A program made the translations under genes and the position numbers. Shown here one piece after another: positions 1 to 8,592 of a stretch of 36,851 nt of DNA (positions are counted from its first letter, which is position 1; every line of letters starts with the position of its first letter). The stretch spans positions 1-36,851 of the forward strand of contig CALKNZ010000101.1 in the NCBI GenBank assembly GCA_938091995.1, read 5' to 3'. This DNA comes from an uncultured Luminiphilus sp. (GTDB taxonomy: Bacteria; Pseudomonadota; Gammaproteobacteria; Pseudomonadales; Halieaceae). Under the pieces are notes generated by a model. It did not search any database. It was not told where the DNA came from and worked only from the letters and a program-made list of their open reading frames with translations.

Positions 1-1929
1 GGCATAGGTAATAGGGTAACCGTGTGCCGGTGCGGGCAGGCGAGTTGACCACAAGGTCTCACCGGTTTGGGTGTCTAGCGCTTTGAACCTGCGATCAAGA
101 TCCCCGATAAACAGTAAGCCGCCATCGGTTGTTAACGCCCCGCTCAGGAACAGGGCAGCTTGCTCAACCTCCCATAAGGGCTTCATGTTAACCACGTCGA
201 CAGCGATGAGTTTGCCCACGGCTTGTTCTTTGCCTGGCATAGGGTAGGTGGCCACGTCTGCGCCATAGCCGCCGCCGCCGGGGCCGAGATCAACGGCTCG
301 TGGTGTCATATCAGAACAAAGTTGATGAACCGGCAAAAAGAGGAGCTGAGCGCTTTTATCAAAAGTGGCTGACTGCCAGTTGTGGCCGCCGTAAATACCC
401 GGGCAGGCCGTGAATGTGTCTCCGATGCCCGCCTCGGCAATATCGTCACGGTAGGTCAGAGCTCCCGTTTCACGGTTCACGGTAAAAATATTTTGTTCCA
501 TGGTTTCCATGAGGTCGATGAACCTGCCGGTCCTGCGATCAAGCTTCCAGAGAATACCGTCCTTCCCCACAGTCATGACCACAGGTACGCCATCAAGGGT
601 CGCTAAAATTCGCTCAAACCCGACTTCCATATCGATGGTTTCACCCGGTATGTGCTGAAAGTACCAAACAATATCCCCTGTCTTAGGGTCGATGGCCAAG
701 GTGGAGTTGGTATAAAGCGCGGCATTATCTGTGGACATGCCCCGACTTACAGCTGCCCATGGCTTTGGCTGTGAGGTGCCAAAAATAACGAGCTCGAGTT
801 CGGGGTCATAGGAGCCGGCAATCCACATATCGCCGCCGCCTCTCCGATCTGCTGCAATCTCTCCCCAACTCTCAAACTCAGGAGACCCCGGGAGGGCTAG
901 GGTCGAGGTGCGCCACAACTCTGCTCCGGTTGCAGGGTCGTGTCCTGTGATGAAACATCCATCATCAGTGAACAGCTCGCAGCCATTAATGCCGCTGACC
1001 ACGATGCCATCGGCGATGATGGGTCCAGCACTGTGGGTATAGGCCTCCCGATAATCGGCTTTTTCGCTGCGCCATAATTGCTGACCACTACGCGCATCAA
1101 TAGCCACGACGGCAGCGTCATAGGTCGCAAGAAATAGGCGATCTTCATAAATGGCTATGTTGCGCGTTGGTCCACCGAGCAGCCTCGAACCTTTTGGGAA
1201 TACATATTGATATTCCCAAATAAGATCGCCCGAGGCAGCGTTGATTGCCTGTATTTTGTTGTTGGGGTGGGTAAGGAACATGATGCCGTTCCTCACCAGT
1301 GGTGTTCCCTGATTGCTGCCTCGATGCATGGCGATCGACCAGCTCAAACCCAGTCGTTGAACATTGGATCGGTTAATACTTTGTAGCGGGCTGTGCCCAT
1401 GACCATCCGGTGTGCGACGCCAGTTAAGCCAGTCTGCGTCCGGGGGGGAATTGATATCAGCAGTAGTGACTGGGCGAAAGTCTTTCACCGTTCGTGGTTC
1501 AAACTGACCTGCGTTTCGCGCCATGTCCATGACGGCATCGGCCCCAGAAAATTCGACGGCTTCCGGTTCTGCATCGCCCTTGCTTGCTTTTAGAGCTGCT
1601 GCACTCGCCAGCAAGGTTGTGTCACTCAGCGACGAGGCATTGTGCTCAATAATGTATTGAATCAGTGAAATATGCTCTTGTTGCGACAGGCTGTGTGACT
1701 CGCCTGGAGGCATGCTGCTTACACTCAGGTTAAGAAGCGCCTGCGCATCTTGGTCGCGCCATTTTTCGACGAAGGGTTTGCCCGCTAATGCCGCACCGTG
1801 GGCGGATCCACGCAAACTGCTACTGTGGCAAGCGGCACAGTGTTCTCCATACAACACCTCGGCAGCGGGGGAGGCCTGCAACACCGTCGGGGCTGCCAGA
1901 AATAACGTGATGAGTTTCAAGAATCTCAT
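1..1929 (-). CDS. PQQ-dependent alcohol dehydrogenase with N-terminal cytochrome c domain (3' end cut by window edge)
   Basis: The frame is open for 643 codons from the ATG at 1927-1929 to the window edge, so only the last few dozen residues are missing. AGGAG at 1938-1942 lies 8 nt before the start. Residues 1-19 look like a Sec signal peptide ending LQA. A haem-c motif CAACH is at 31-35, with a likely axial Met at 73 (SSMPPG). The rest is a PQQ beta-propeller of the methanol/ethanol dehydrogenase family: repeats of the A-x-D-x-x-T-G-x-x-x-W type, a GGGDMW segment, and a TDNAALYTNS segment where the family carries its catalytic Asp. It should oxidise an alcohol in the periplasm and pass electrons to the haem. 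Most quinohaemoprotein alcohol dehydrogenases carry the cytochrome at the C-terminus, so the N-terminal haem is unusual. The substrate is unknown. Confidence 0.88.
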   Translation of the reverse strand, partial: MRFLKLITLFLAAPTVLQASPAAEVLYGEHCAACHSSSLRGSAHGAALAGKPFVEKWRDQDAQALLNLSVSSMPPGESHSLSQQEHISLIQYIIEHNASSLSDTTLLASAAALKASKGDAEPEAVEFSGADAVMDMARNAGQFEPRTVKDFRPVTTADINSPPDADWLNWRRTPDGHGHSPLQSINRSNVQRLGLSWSIAMHRGSNQGTPLVRNGIMFLTHPNNKIQAINAASGDLIWEYQYVFPKGSRLLGGPTRNIAIYEDRLFLATYDAAVVAIDARSGQQLWRSEKADYREAYTHSAGPIIADGIVVSGINGCELFTDDGCFITGHDPATGAELWRTSTLALPGSPEFESWGEIAADRRGGGDMWIAGSYDPELELVIFGTSQPKPWAAVSRGMSTDNAALYTNSTLAIDPKTGDIVWYFQHIPGETIDMEVGFERILATLDGVPVVMTVGKDGILWKLDRRTGRFIDLMETMEQNIFTVNRETGALTYRDDIAEAGIGDTFTACPGIYGGHNWQSATFDKSAQLLFLPVHQLCSDMTPRAVDLGPGGGGYGADVATYPMPGKEQAVGKLIAVDVVNMKPLWEVEQAALFLSGALTTDGGLLFIGDLDRRFKALDTQTGETLWSTRLPAPAHGYPITYA

Positions 1930-2065
1930 AGTATTAACTCCTATCCCGGGCTTTGATTTTGGGGATGCCAATAGCGCTGCTATTGACTCTTTTTGGGACT
2001 TTAAAGCCGCAGGCTGGATGCCCCCAAGGTGCATCACCTCAACCTGCAGCTGCCCAAAGTGATAA

Positions 2066-3361
2066 TCAGCCTTCTAGATAATGGCCATACTTTTCTAAAG
2101 CTTTAGCGCGTTGCGTGGGGGTATGGTATGACGGGAATAAGTCGTCATACGGCGCGTAATCGCGCAGTACGCCTTTAGCGACTGCTATCTTGTGCACTTC
2201 CGTCGGTCCATCGACAACGCCTAATTCGGGAATGTTCGCCCACATGTGTGCCAGCGGGGTTTCGTCAGAACTGCCCAAACTGCCGTGAAGGTGCATGGCA
2301 CGTGAAACTACCTCAAGCAGTACTTTGGGGGTTGCAGCTTTGATAGCCGCGATTTCCTTGCGCACCTCGCGGTTATACTCCTTGTGCTTATCGATCAGCC
2401 AGGCGGTGTAGAGCACGTGTAGCCGATACTGCATCATGATGGTGTAGGCGTCGGCTATCTTTTCTTGGGTCATTTGCTTGTCGGCAAGGAGTTCACCCTT
2501 TGTTTTTCGACTCAAAGCGCGTTCACACATCATGTCAATAGCCTTGCGTATGACGCCAACGCTGCGCATAGCATGGTGTACACGACCGCCACCTAGACGT
2601 GTTTGGGCGACTAAAAAGCCATCGCCTTCTTCTCCCAGCAGATTGTTAGCTGGAACGCGACAGTCTTTAAATTCGATGTAAGCATGTACGCCGTCGCCTT
2701 GTTCTACGTAGGGTCCTACGGCCGAGTTTCGGATGATATCCATGCCCGGTGTGCCCTGTTCGACCAAAAATATTGAGGCACCCTTGTGGATAGGCACATC
2801 GGGATTGGTAACGACCATGACAAGCAAAAAGGCGCTAAAGCGCGCATGGGAGGCGAACCATTTCTCGCCATTGATTACCCACTCATCGCCATCGCGGGTT
2901 GCGGTGCATAAAAACTCGCCGGGATCGGCGCCAGCTTGTGGCTCGGTCATGGAGTAGCAAGAAGCGATTTCTGCATTCAATAGGGGCTTTAGAAAGCGTT
3001 CTTTCTGATCTTCCGTACCAAACTTCGCCAGTATCTCCGCGTTCCCTGAATCGGGTGCCTGACAGCCAAACACACTGGGGCCAAAACGACTTCTGCCGAG
3101 AATTTCGTTCATCAGGCCCAGCGCAACTTGGCCGTATCCCTGACCACCTAACTCAGGTTCAAGGTGGCAGGCCCATAGTCTTTTGCTCTTTACAATTTCG
3201 CGCAGTGGTGCCATTGCGGCTGCAGCTGGCGAGTTGGGATCCCAGGGGTCACCAGGTTCACGGAAAACTAAATCGAGTGGCTCAATTTCTTCTTTAGTAA
3301 ACTGATCAATCCAGTCCAGTGATTTTTGGAAGTCGGCGTCTGTCTCAAAGGACCATGTCAT
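2066..3361 (-). CDS. Acyl-CoA dehydrogenase, ACAD10/11-type
   Basis: A 431-residue FAD-dependent acyl-CoA dehydrogenase. It shows the ACAD10/11 subgroup signature APDSGN at 102-107, the flavin-binding MTEPQAGADP segment from 138, a QTRLGGGRVHHAMR helix, and the C-terminal DGPTEVH at 384-390 that replaces the usual GGTAEIQ. GGAG lies 7 nt before the ATG. ACAD10/11 relatives are linked to 4-hydroxyacyl-CoA breakdown, where an APH-fold kinase phosphorylates the 4-hydroxyl and the dehydrogenase-like enzyme removes phosphate. The same kinase family is encoded by the divergent operon at 4412-5434. The protein is distinct from, though in the same subgroup as, the one at 21042-22265. It is 136 bp upstream of the PQQ dehydrogenase and could be cotranscribed with it. 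The family call is firm; the 4-hydroxyacid role is inferred. Confidence 0.9.
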   Translation of the reverse strand: MTWSFETDADFQKSLDWIDQFTKEEIEPLDLVFREPGDPWDPNSPAAAAMAPLREIVKSKRLWACHLEPELGGQGYGQVALGLMNEILGRSRFGPSVFGCQAPDSGNAEILAKFGTEDQKERFLKPLLNAEIASCYSMTEPQAGADPGEFLCTATRDGDEWVINGEKWFASHARFSAFLLVMVVTNPDVPIHKGASIFLVEQGTPGMDIIRNSAVGPYVEQGDGVHAYIEFKDCRVPANNLLGEEGDGFLVAQTRLGGGRVHHAMRSVGVIRKAIDMMCERALSRKTKGELLADKQMTQEKIADAYTIMMQYRLHVLYTAWLIDKHKEYNREVRKEIAAIKAATPKVLLEVVSRAMHLHGSLGSSDETPLAHMWANIPELGVVDGPTEVHKIAVAKGVLRDYAPYDDLFPSYHTPTQRAKALEKYGHYLEG

Positions 3362-3476
3362 GGGTTATCTCCTTAATCTTTCGTGTCATGCCTGATTACC
3401 TTTCCTAGACGGTGCAGACGATTATTTGGGGTGCTTAGGTGCGACCGCGCTCGTGTTATGTAATGATAAGTGTAGA

Positions 3477-3498
3477 CTTGCTTAACACAAACAAGCAA
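3477..3498. promoter_or_regulatory. Inverted-repeat half-sites in the 3362-3668 divergent intergenic region
   Basis: TTGCTT at 3478-3483 and AAGCAA at 3493-3498 form an inverted repeat with a 9-nt spacer, and the right side reads CAAACAAGCAA. This resembles the CAARCAA half-sites found upstream of other genes in the window (20217, 28865, 32817, 35220). It lies about 120 bp upstream of the minus-strand acyl-CoA dehydrogenase start, a plausible regulator site. The wide spacer weakens the call. Confidence 0.35.
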
Positions 3499-3575
3499 TG
3501 TGTGAGCTGCACTGTGCGCGTTGTTCTTCCCAGCATCTGCACACTTGTGTGAAAAATGTGATGCAGTCAGTGGGG

Positions 3576-3621
3576 TTGTTTAAGTTACTGGCTAGTTTAA
3601 ACTTGTTCGGAACAAGTTTAA
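3576..3621 (+). promoter_or_regulatory. Perfect palindromic operator and putative promoter of the 3669-9597 operon
   Basis: Positions 3597-3608 (TTAAACTTGTTC) and 3610-3621 (GAACAAGTTTAA) are exact reverse complements around a single G at 3609. This is typical of a TetR-family operator. A plausible sigma-70 promoter, TTGTTT at 3576-3581 and TAAACT at 3598-3603 with 16 bp spacing, would place the -10 inside the palindrome, so a bound repressor would block it. The first gene starts at 3669. The TetR gene in the same operon (7116-7772) is the most likely ligand. The palindrome is seen directly; the promoter and regulator assignments are inferred. Confidence 0.65.
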
Positions 3622-3668
3622 CTGAATAAGACAGTGAAAACACCAAAACAGCAGAATTGGAGAAAATA

Positions 3669-4415
3669 ATGAGCAGCGACCAGAGTCATCAATCTGTTTG
3701 GCTGGTCACTGGTGCGTCTCGGGGAATTGGCGCTGCAATAGTCGCTCGGGCCCACCAAGAAGGCTGCCGCGTCGTGATTGTAGCGAGGGGAGCAGAAGCG
3801 CTGAGTACCGCGGAGCGATTGGGCCCTGGCGCCATAGCAATTCAGGCTGACGTGAGTGACGTCGCTGCTGCACAAGGCGCAATTGAAAAGACGATGGCAA
3901 CTTTCGGTCGCATCGATGTGGTGGTCAATAACGCTGGAGTCCATCGAGGCGGTAAGGTGGAGCGTCTGAGTCCTGAGGATTGGCAGACTGTGCTCAATGT
4001 GAATCTCACTGGGGCTCTGAATATGATCAGGGCGGCAAAGCCGCATCTGCAGCCAGGGTCCAGCATTATCAATATTGGGGCAGTGGTAGGTTTTCGTGGA
4101 TTTCCGGGTGATGTGGCTTACGCATCCTCAAAAGCAGGTCTCTCAGGAATGACCAATGCCTTGGCCATTGAAATGGGCAAGCAGGGCATCACGGTGAACC
4201 TCGTTGTTCCGGGCCTGGTATTAACCGACATGACCTCTGGATTGAGCGATGCCGCTATGGAGAATATGAAAGCAAAAATTCCCATGGGGCGCCTTGGTCA
4301 GGACAGAGAAGTTGCTGAAGTCGTTTATTGGGTCAGTCAGAGTCGCTATATGACCGGCGCTACGGTGCCTGTAGATGGTGGCTTAATGTGTAGCTTTGGG
4401 GTCGTCAGCCCGTGA
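3669..4415 (+). CDS. Short-chain dehydrogenase/reductase (FabG-like), catalytic Ser replaced by Ala
   Basis: A 248-residue classical SDR. TGASRGIG at 14-21 binds the cofactor, NNAG is at 87-90, and YASSK gives Tyr151 and Lys155. The start is the ATG at 3669, which has GGAG at 3659-3662; a TTG at 3657 would be an in-frame alternative with no good ribosome site. The residue 13 before the Tyr, normally the catalytic Ser (Ser138 in E. coli FabG, which has the same spacing), is Ala138 in the segment NIGAVVG. This may lower or alter activity. It is the first gene of the operon and overlaps the kinase gene by 4 bp. By analogy with LvaD it could interconvert 4-keto- and 4-hydroxyacyl-CoA, or act as a 3-hydroxyacyl-CoA dehydrogenase. 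Confidence 0.88.
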   Translation: MSSDQSHQSVWLVTGASRGIGAAIVARAHQEGCRVVIVARGAEALSTAERLGPGAIAIQADVSDVAAAQGAIEKTMATFGRIDVVVNNAGVHRGGKVERLSPEDWQTVLNVNLTGALNMIRAAKPHLQPGSSIINIGAVVGFRGFPGDVAYASSKAGLSGMTNALAIEMGKQGITVNLVVPGLVLTDMTSGLSDAAMENMKAKIPMGRLGQDREVAEVVYWVSQSRYMTGATVPVDGGLMCSFGVVSP

Positions 4416-5434
4416 GTACAAAGCCTCAGGACGCAATTTGCCACTGGCTTCGGGAAAATCTTCACTGGTCTGATGTGCAATTTGTGGGGCCTTTAAGTGG
4501 GGGCAACTCGAATTTAACCTGGCATTTTTCAGCCGCCGAGCACTCTTGTGTGGTCAGAACAACGCCAGATGAGGCTATATCCCCTAATTCGGCCAGAGGC
4601 ATTGAGCGGGAATCTAAAGTTCTGAAGCTTGTTGAAGGTCGGGTAAAAGCCCCTAAACTCTTTGCCTGGTGCGATGATCTCACGGTGATGGGGAGACCTT
4701 TTTTGGTGCAAGAGTGGATCGATGGGCGCTCGGTAACTGAGACACTCCCTAACGCCGATTGGAATCCAGTGACTGCGGCCAATGCACTCGGTGAGGACAT
4801 GATGCGGCAACTCTCAGATGTCCATAGTATTGCGTGGCCTAATGAGTCTTTATCACTTTTGGGTCGACCCGATAATTTTGTTAGCCGCCAGATAGAGCGT
4901 TGGCTCGCGGTCCGTAAAGAGCAGGCTGTGAGAGAACTCCCTCTGCTGTTTGAACTAGGAGCGTGGCTTCAGGAGAATATGCCCGAGACGGAACGTCCAG
5001 GGTTGATTCACGGTGATTACCATCTCGATAACACGTTGGTGAGTGCTGAAACTCCAGAGATCACAGCCATTATTGACTGGGAACTTGCGACGGTCGGCGA
5101 CCCAGCTATGGATGTGGCACTTGCCCTGTTATTTTGGGGTGATAAGCGCGTTTCCGAACCACCGGCATTTTCTCATTTGCAGGCGATATCCAGATTGCCG
5201 GGGGTTGTAGATCGGAGGCATTTGGCGGCCGTTTGGTCTGCCGAAACCGGCCTTTCTACCGATGCAATGGGCTACTACATTGCCCTGGCGGCCTGGCGAC
5301 TCGCGGCCATCATCGAAGGTGCTTATGGCCTTTATCTTCAGGGCAAAGTAGATACACCCTACGCGGCAGGACTCGAACACGATGTCCCCGCATTATTGGC
5401 TGAGGCTGAACAAGCCGCAGCCGGAAACTGGTAA
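4412..5434 (+). CDS. APH-fold phosphotransferase (ACAD10/11 kinase-domain / LvaA-like)
   Basis: A 340-residue aminoglycoside-phosphotransferase-fold kinase. The catalytic loop is HGDYHLDN with Asp202 and Asn207, and the metal-binding IIDWE has Asp222; a Gly-rich LSGGNSN loop is at 28-34. It starts with GTG inside the preceding stop codon (GTGA overlap), implying translational coupling. Sequence features match the family related to the kinase domain of human ACAD10/11 and to LvaA of Pseudomonas putida, which phosphorylate the 4-hydroxyl of 4-hydroxyacyl-CoA. Neighbours fit this: acyl-CoA synthetase, SDR and an ACAD10/11-type dehydrogenase. A role in antibiotic resistance is unlikely. No gene for the small LvaB partner of the Pseudomonas system is seen. 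Confidence 0.87.
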   Translation: MSTKPQDAICHWLRENLHWSDVQFVGPLSGGNSNLTWHFSAAEHSCVVRTTPDEAISPNSARGIERESKVLKLVEGRVKAPKLFAWCDDLTVMGRPFLVQEWIDGRSVTETLPNADWNPVTAANALGEDMMRQLSDVHSIAWPNESLSLLGRPDNFVSRQIERWLAVRKEQAVRELPLLFELGAWLQENMPETERPGLIHGDYHLDNTLVSAETPEITAIIDWELATVGDPAMDVALALLFWGDKRVSEPPAFSHLQAISRLPGVVDRRHLAAVWSAETGLSTDAMGYYIALAAWRLAAIIEGAYGLYLQGKVDTPYAAGLEHDVPALLAEAEQAAAGNW

Positions 5435-5442
5435 CTACCCCT

Positions 5443-7080
5443 ATGACGGTTAATGAGCCGAGTATGCTGAGCACTATGATGCATACCTCATTGGGGGTGC
5501 ACCCTCTTTTCAAGTTTGGATCACGGCATTTTCCTACTAGCCGAGTCGCGGATTATGACGGTGAGCACCTTAATTGGTGGTCCTATCAAGAAATAGAGTC
5601 CTTGGCGGGTCGGTTGGCGAATGGGTTAACGGCACTGGGTATAGGCAATGGCGATCGGGTCGGGACATTCCTGTGGAACGGTGTCAACCACCTGGGTGTC
5701 TACCTTGCTGCTCCCAGTATGGGCGCAGTGCTGCACACGCTAAATTGTCGTCTCGCTGCAGATCAGGTTGCTTATATTATTAATCATGCGAACGATCGCT
5801 GCGTTTTTGTCGACGGACGCCTAGAGGCACAGTTTCGACCCGTGCTCGATCAAATTCCCGACGTGACGCATATTATTGTTTGTGATCCCCAAGGTGGGTT
5901 AGATGATGAGCGTGTCGTCAGCTTAGAAAGCCTGCTTGCCAATCAAGCATGCCACTACGATTGGCCGGAAATTCCAGAGACGCAGGCTGCGGGTATTTGC
6001 TATACCAGCGGCACTACGGGCAATCCGAAGGGCGTTGTGTACAGCCACAAAACGACTTACCTACATGCCTTGGCATCGAGGTCTGTTGACAGTTTCGGTG
6101 TTCAAGAGCGGGACACAATTTTAATGCTGCCGGCAATGTTTCATGCCAATGCTTGGGGCTTTCCTTATAGTGGGTGGATGTCGGGCGCCAACATGGTTAT
6201 GCCCGGTCCGCACACTCAGTTAGCGCATTTAAAAACGATGATTTTGGCGTCGCAGCCTACATTAACGGCAATGGTGCCTACGATCTTGGGTGACCTTTTG
6301 CGAGATAAGTCGCTTACTCGAGAGCACATGGGTTCCTTTCGGGCTTTGGTGTGTGGTGGATCTGCCGTTCCGTCATCTATGATTGAAGAATCCCGCGACC
6401 GCTGGGGTGTGCCTGTGATTCAGGGCTGGGGAATGACCGAAACTAGCCCCATGTGTGTCTTGTCGCATCCGCCGAAGAACTTGGGGGATACGCCAGAAAC
6501 ACAGTGGCGCATGAAAAGTGGTCGACCTGTGCCGGGCATTTGTGTGCGTGTGGTTGACGAGTCTGATCAGGTGCTACCTGAAGATGGGCATACGGTGGGA
6601 GAGTTACAGTTGCGCGGAGCTTGGGTGACGGGCAGTTACCTCGATATCGAAAGTGATGCCTTTACCGCAGACGGGTGGTTGAGAACCGGCGATGTAGGTC
6701 ATATTGATCCTCAAGGGTACGTGCAGCTTACTGACCGCATGAAGGATGTCATAAAGTCTGGTGGCGAGTGGATTTCTTCGGTTGATCTTGAGGATGCCAT
6801 ATTACAAACTCCGGGAGTGTCTGAAGTGGCAGTTATTGGGGTTGCTGACGAACGTTGGCAGGAGCGCCCTCTAGCTGTTGTTGTGTGCAGTGCGGAGCAA
6901 CCCGCAACTGCTGCCCAAATTAGGCTCGTTTTGCAGGATCTTGTGGCAAAGTTTTGGGTTCCCGAATATTGGTCGTTTGTCGCTGATTTACCCAAAACTA
7001 CCGTGGGTAAGCTGGATAAAAAACAGCTTCGGTTAGAGCACAGTAACGGCCAATTATCTATTGAGATCTGTCGTGATTAA
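5443..7080 (+). CDS. Acyl-CoA synthetase (AMP-forming, medium/long-chain type)
   Basis: A 545-residue ANL-superfamily ligase that activates a carboxylic acid to its CoA thioester. YTSGTTGNPKG at 188-198 is the phosphate-binding loop; GWGMTETSP, GWLRTGDVGHID and the C-terminal GKLDKKQL (catalytic Lys523) complete the set. The start at 5443 lies 8 nt after the kinase stop but has a weak ribosome site. The ATG at 5464, giving MLSTMM as in many relatives, is an alternative. Probably cotranscribed with the kinase and SDR, where it would supply the acyl-CoA substrate as LvaE does in levulinate catabolism. Its substrate cannot be read from sequence. Confidence 0.92.
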   Translation: MTVNEPSMLSTMMHTSLGVHPLFKFGSRHFPTSRVADYDGEHLNWWSYQEIESLAGRLANGLTALGIGNGDRVGTFLWNGVNHLGVYLAAPSMGAVLHTLNCRLAADQVAYIINHANDRCVFVDGRLEAQFRPVLDQIPDVTHIIVCDPQGGLDDERVVSLESLLANQACHYDWPEIPETQAAGICYTSGTTGNPKGVVYSHKTTYLHALASRSVDSFGVQERDTILMLPAMFHANAWGFPYSGWMSGANMVMPGPHTQLAHLKTMILASQPTLTAMVPTILGDLLRDKSLTREHMGSFRALVCGGSAVPSSMIEESRDRWGVPVIQGWGMTETSPMCVLSHPPKNLGDTPETQWRMKSGRPVPGICVRVVDESDQVLPEDGHTVGELQLRGAWVTGSYLDIESDAFTADGWLRTGDVGHIDPQGYVQLTDRMKDVIKSGGEWISSVDLEDAILQTPGVSEVAVIGVADERWQERPLAVVVCSAEQPATAAQIRLVLQDLVAKFWVPEYWSFVADLPKTTVGKLDKKQLRLEHSNGQLSIEICRD

Positions 7081-7115
7081 ACGAATTAGCTACAAAAAAT
7101 AAGGACAGCTTGTTC

Positions 7116-7772
7116 ATGAATAAAGTTGTTGTAAAGGTTTCTTCAGGCGATCAATCCGTTGCCACAAACAAACAGGCAGAGCGCAGTGCCCAGTCTGACA
7201 AAAAAATGTTTGAAGCGGCCATCGAGTTGATTAATGAGCGCGGTACAGCAAAAACCACACTCAAAGATATCGGCGAGCACGCAGGCTATAGCCGGGGTCT
7301 AGCGAGTTATCGTTTCGGCTCCAAAGATGGTCTTTGGATGGAGTTATTCGATAAATTCGATGATATCTGGAAGCAGCACATCGCCGATTACATAAAAGAT
7401 AAGTCTGGATTAGATGCCCTGCGCTGTGCCATTCACGCTCAGCGAGATATTTTTCGCGCCGAGTCAGGGTACCTGCGGGCTATGTACATTCTTTGGTATG
7501 AATCCCTCGGCGAAGCCTCGGACATTCGCGCCAGCCTTGCTCATCACCATAAAATATATCGACGTGATGTCGCCAAGTGGCTGGAACAAGGGGTTGAGGC
7601 GGGGGACTTCAGTGCAGACATCGATTGCCAACAATTGGCGGGGATTTATTGTTCCATGATGTTTGGCGCGATCTATCAGTGGGTTGTGGCGGCGGATGCC
7701 CTGGATCTTGACGCATTCTTCACCTACCTAGAAAAAATGCTTACCTTTTATGTGATTAATGCGAGGCACTAA
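7116..7772 (+). CDS. TetR/AcrR-family transcriptional regulator
   Basis: A 218-residue protein with a TetR N-terminal DNA-binding domain at about residues 25-75 (GTAKTTLKDIGEHAGYSRGLASYRFGSKD region), followed by an all-helical ligand-binding domain. The start is the ATG at 7116, with AAGGA at 7101-7105 at a rather long 10 nt; an in-frame TTG at 7110 is closer to it. The gene sits inside the operon, 35 nt after the ligase and 2 nt before the hydrolase. Autoregulation through the palindrome at 3597-3621 is therefore likely. The ligand is probably an acyl-CoA intermediate of the pathway (inference). Confidence 0.9.
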   Translation: MNKVVVKVSSGDQSVATNKQAERSAQSDKKMFEAAIELINERGTAKTTLKDIGEHAGYSRGLASYRFGSKDGLWMELFDKFDDIWKQHIADYIKDKSGLDALRCAIHAQRDIFRAESGYLRAMYILWYESLGEASDIRASLAHHHKIYRRDVAKWLEQGVEAGDFSADIDCQQLAGIYCSMMFGAIYQWVVAADALDLDAFFTYLEKMLTFYVINARH

Positions 7773-7774
7773 CG

Positions 7775-8578
7775 ATGGCTAGATTGAATGTGGATGGCGA
7801 CAAGTCCATCTATTTTGAAGATGTGGGCTCAGGCGATAAGGTACTGATATTAATTCATGGTTGGGGCATGAGTGGTCGAGCTTGGGATGGCGTGCTTATT
7901 CCTCTTTTAGACGCGGGGCTGCGTGTCATTACCGTCGACCATCGCGGTTGCGGTCGATCTGATCATGACTTCGCCGATTTAAGTATTGATGCGATTGCAT
8001 CTGATGTAGTGGCGCTGGTCGACGCATTGTCCCTCCCGTCGGTTTACCTTAACGGCTGGTCTTTGGGCGGAGCGGTGGCTACACGCGCTGCGCATTCTCT
8101 AGGGTCGCGCTGTGCAGCATTGATATTAACGGCTGGAGCGAGCCCCATCTATACGCAGAAACCCGATTTGGCTTTGGGCGGGAACGCTGAGGATGTGGCG
8201 GGAATTGTTGAGGCCATGAATGCGGATCGGGTGACTTTCCTCGCAGGTCTCGCCCATGCGGTGACCGCGAAGCCGGTGTCTGACGCGTTACTAACCTGGA
8301 TGGGGGACACGTTTATTGGCTCGGCAGCGCGGGCATCGTCAACTCTAGGTGAGCTGGCACACCTCGATCAACGCGACATCATGGCTGAACTGGACCTGCC
8401 AATCCTATCGTACATCTGCGGTCAGGATGGGTTTGTTGCGCCAGAGATATCGCGCTGGGTAGCGGAGAATCACCCTCGAGCTGAAGGTGTCGATTTTCCC
8501 GATAGTGGCCACGCACCATTTATAGAAGAACGTGAGGCCTATCTTGAAAGTTTGATTCGCTTCGTTGCATCCAACTAG
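7775..8578 (+). CDS. Alpha/beta hydrolase
   Basis: A 267-residue alpha/beta-fold hydrolase. The nucleophile elbow GWSLGG holds Ser96, Asp218 is in CGQDGF, and His246 is in DSGHAPF. The oxyanion-hole HGW is at 28-30. This complete triad predicts an esterase, thioesterase or C-C hydrolase. It resembles BioH-like and meta-cleavage-type hydrolases only at the fold level. GAGG at 7763-7766 precedes the ATG, and the gap to the TetR stop is 2 nt. Placement directly before the flavin oxidoreductase suggests that the two act in sequence. Confidence 0.88.
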   Translation: MARLNVDGDKSIYFEDVGSGDKVLILIHGWGMSGRAWDGVLIPLLDAGLRVITVDHRGCGRSDHDFADLSIDAIASDVVALVDALSLPSVYLNGWSLGGAVATRAAHSLGSRCAALILTAGASPIYTQKPDLALGGNAEDVAGIVEAMNADRVTFLAGLAHAVTAKPVSDALLTWMGDTFIGSAARASSTLGELAHLDQRDIMAELDLPILSYICGQDGFVAPEISRWVAENHPRAEGVDFPDSGHAPFIEEREAYLESLIRFVASN

Positions 8579-8592
8579 ATCAGGAAGTTCAA

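Noticed and set aside
4412-5434. Antibiotic-resistance aminoglycoside phosphotransferase
   Set aside because: Only the fold is shared. Context with acyl-CoA synthetase, SDR and ACAD10/11-type dehydrogenase points to acyl-CoA metabolism.
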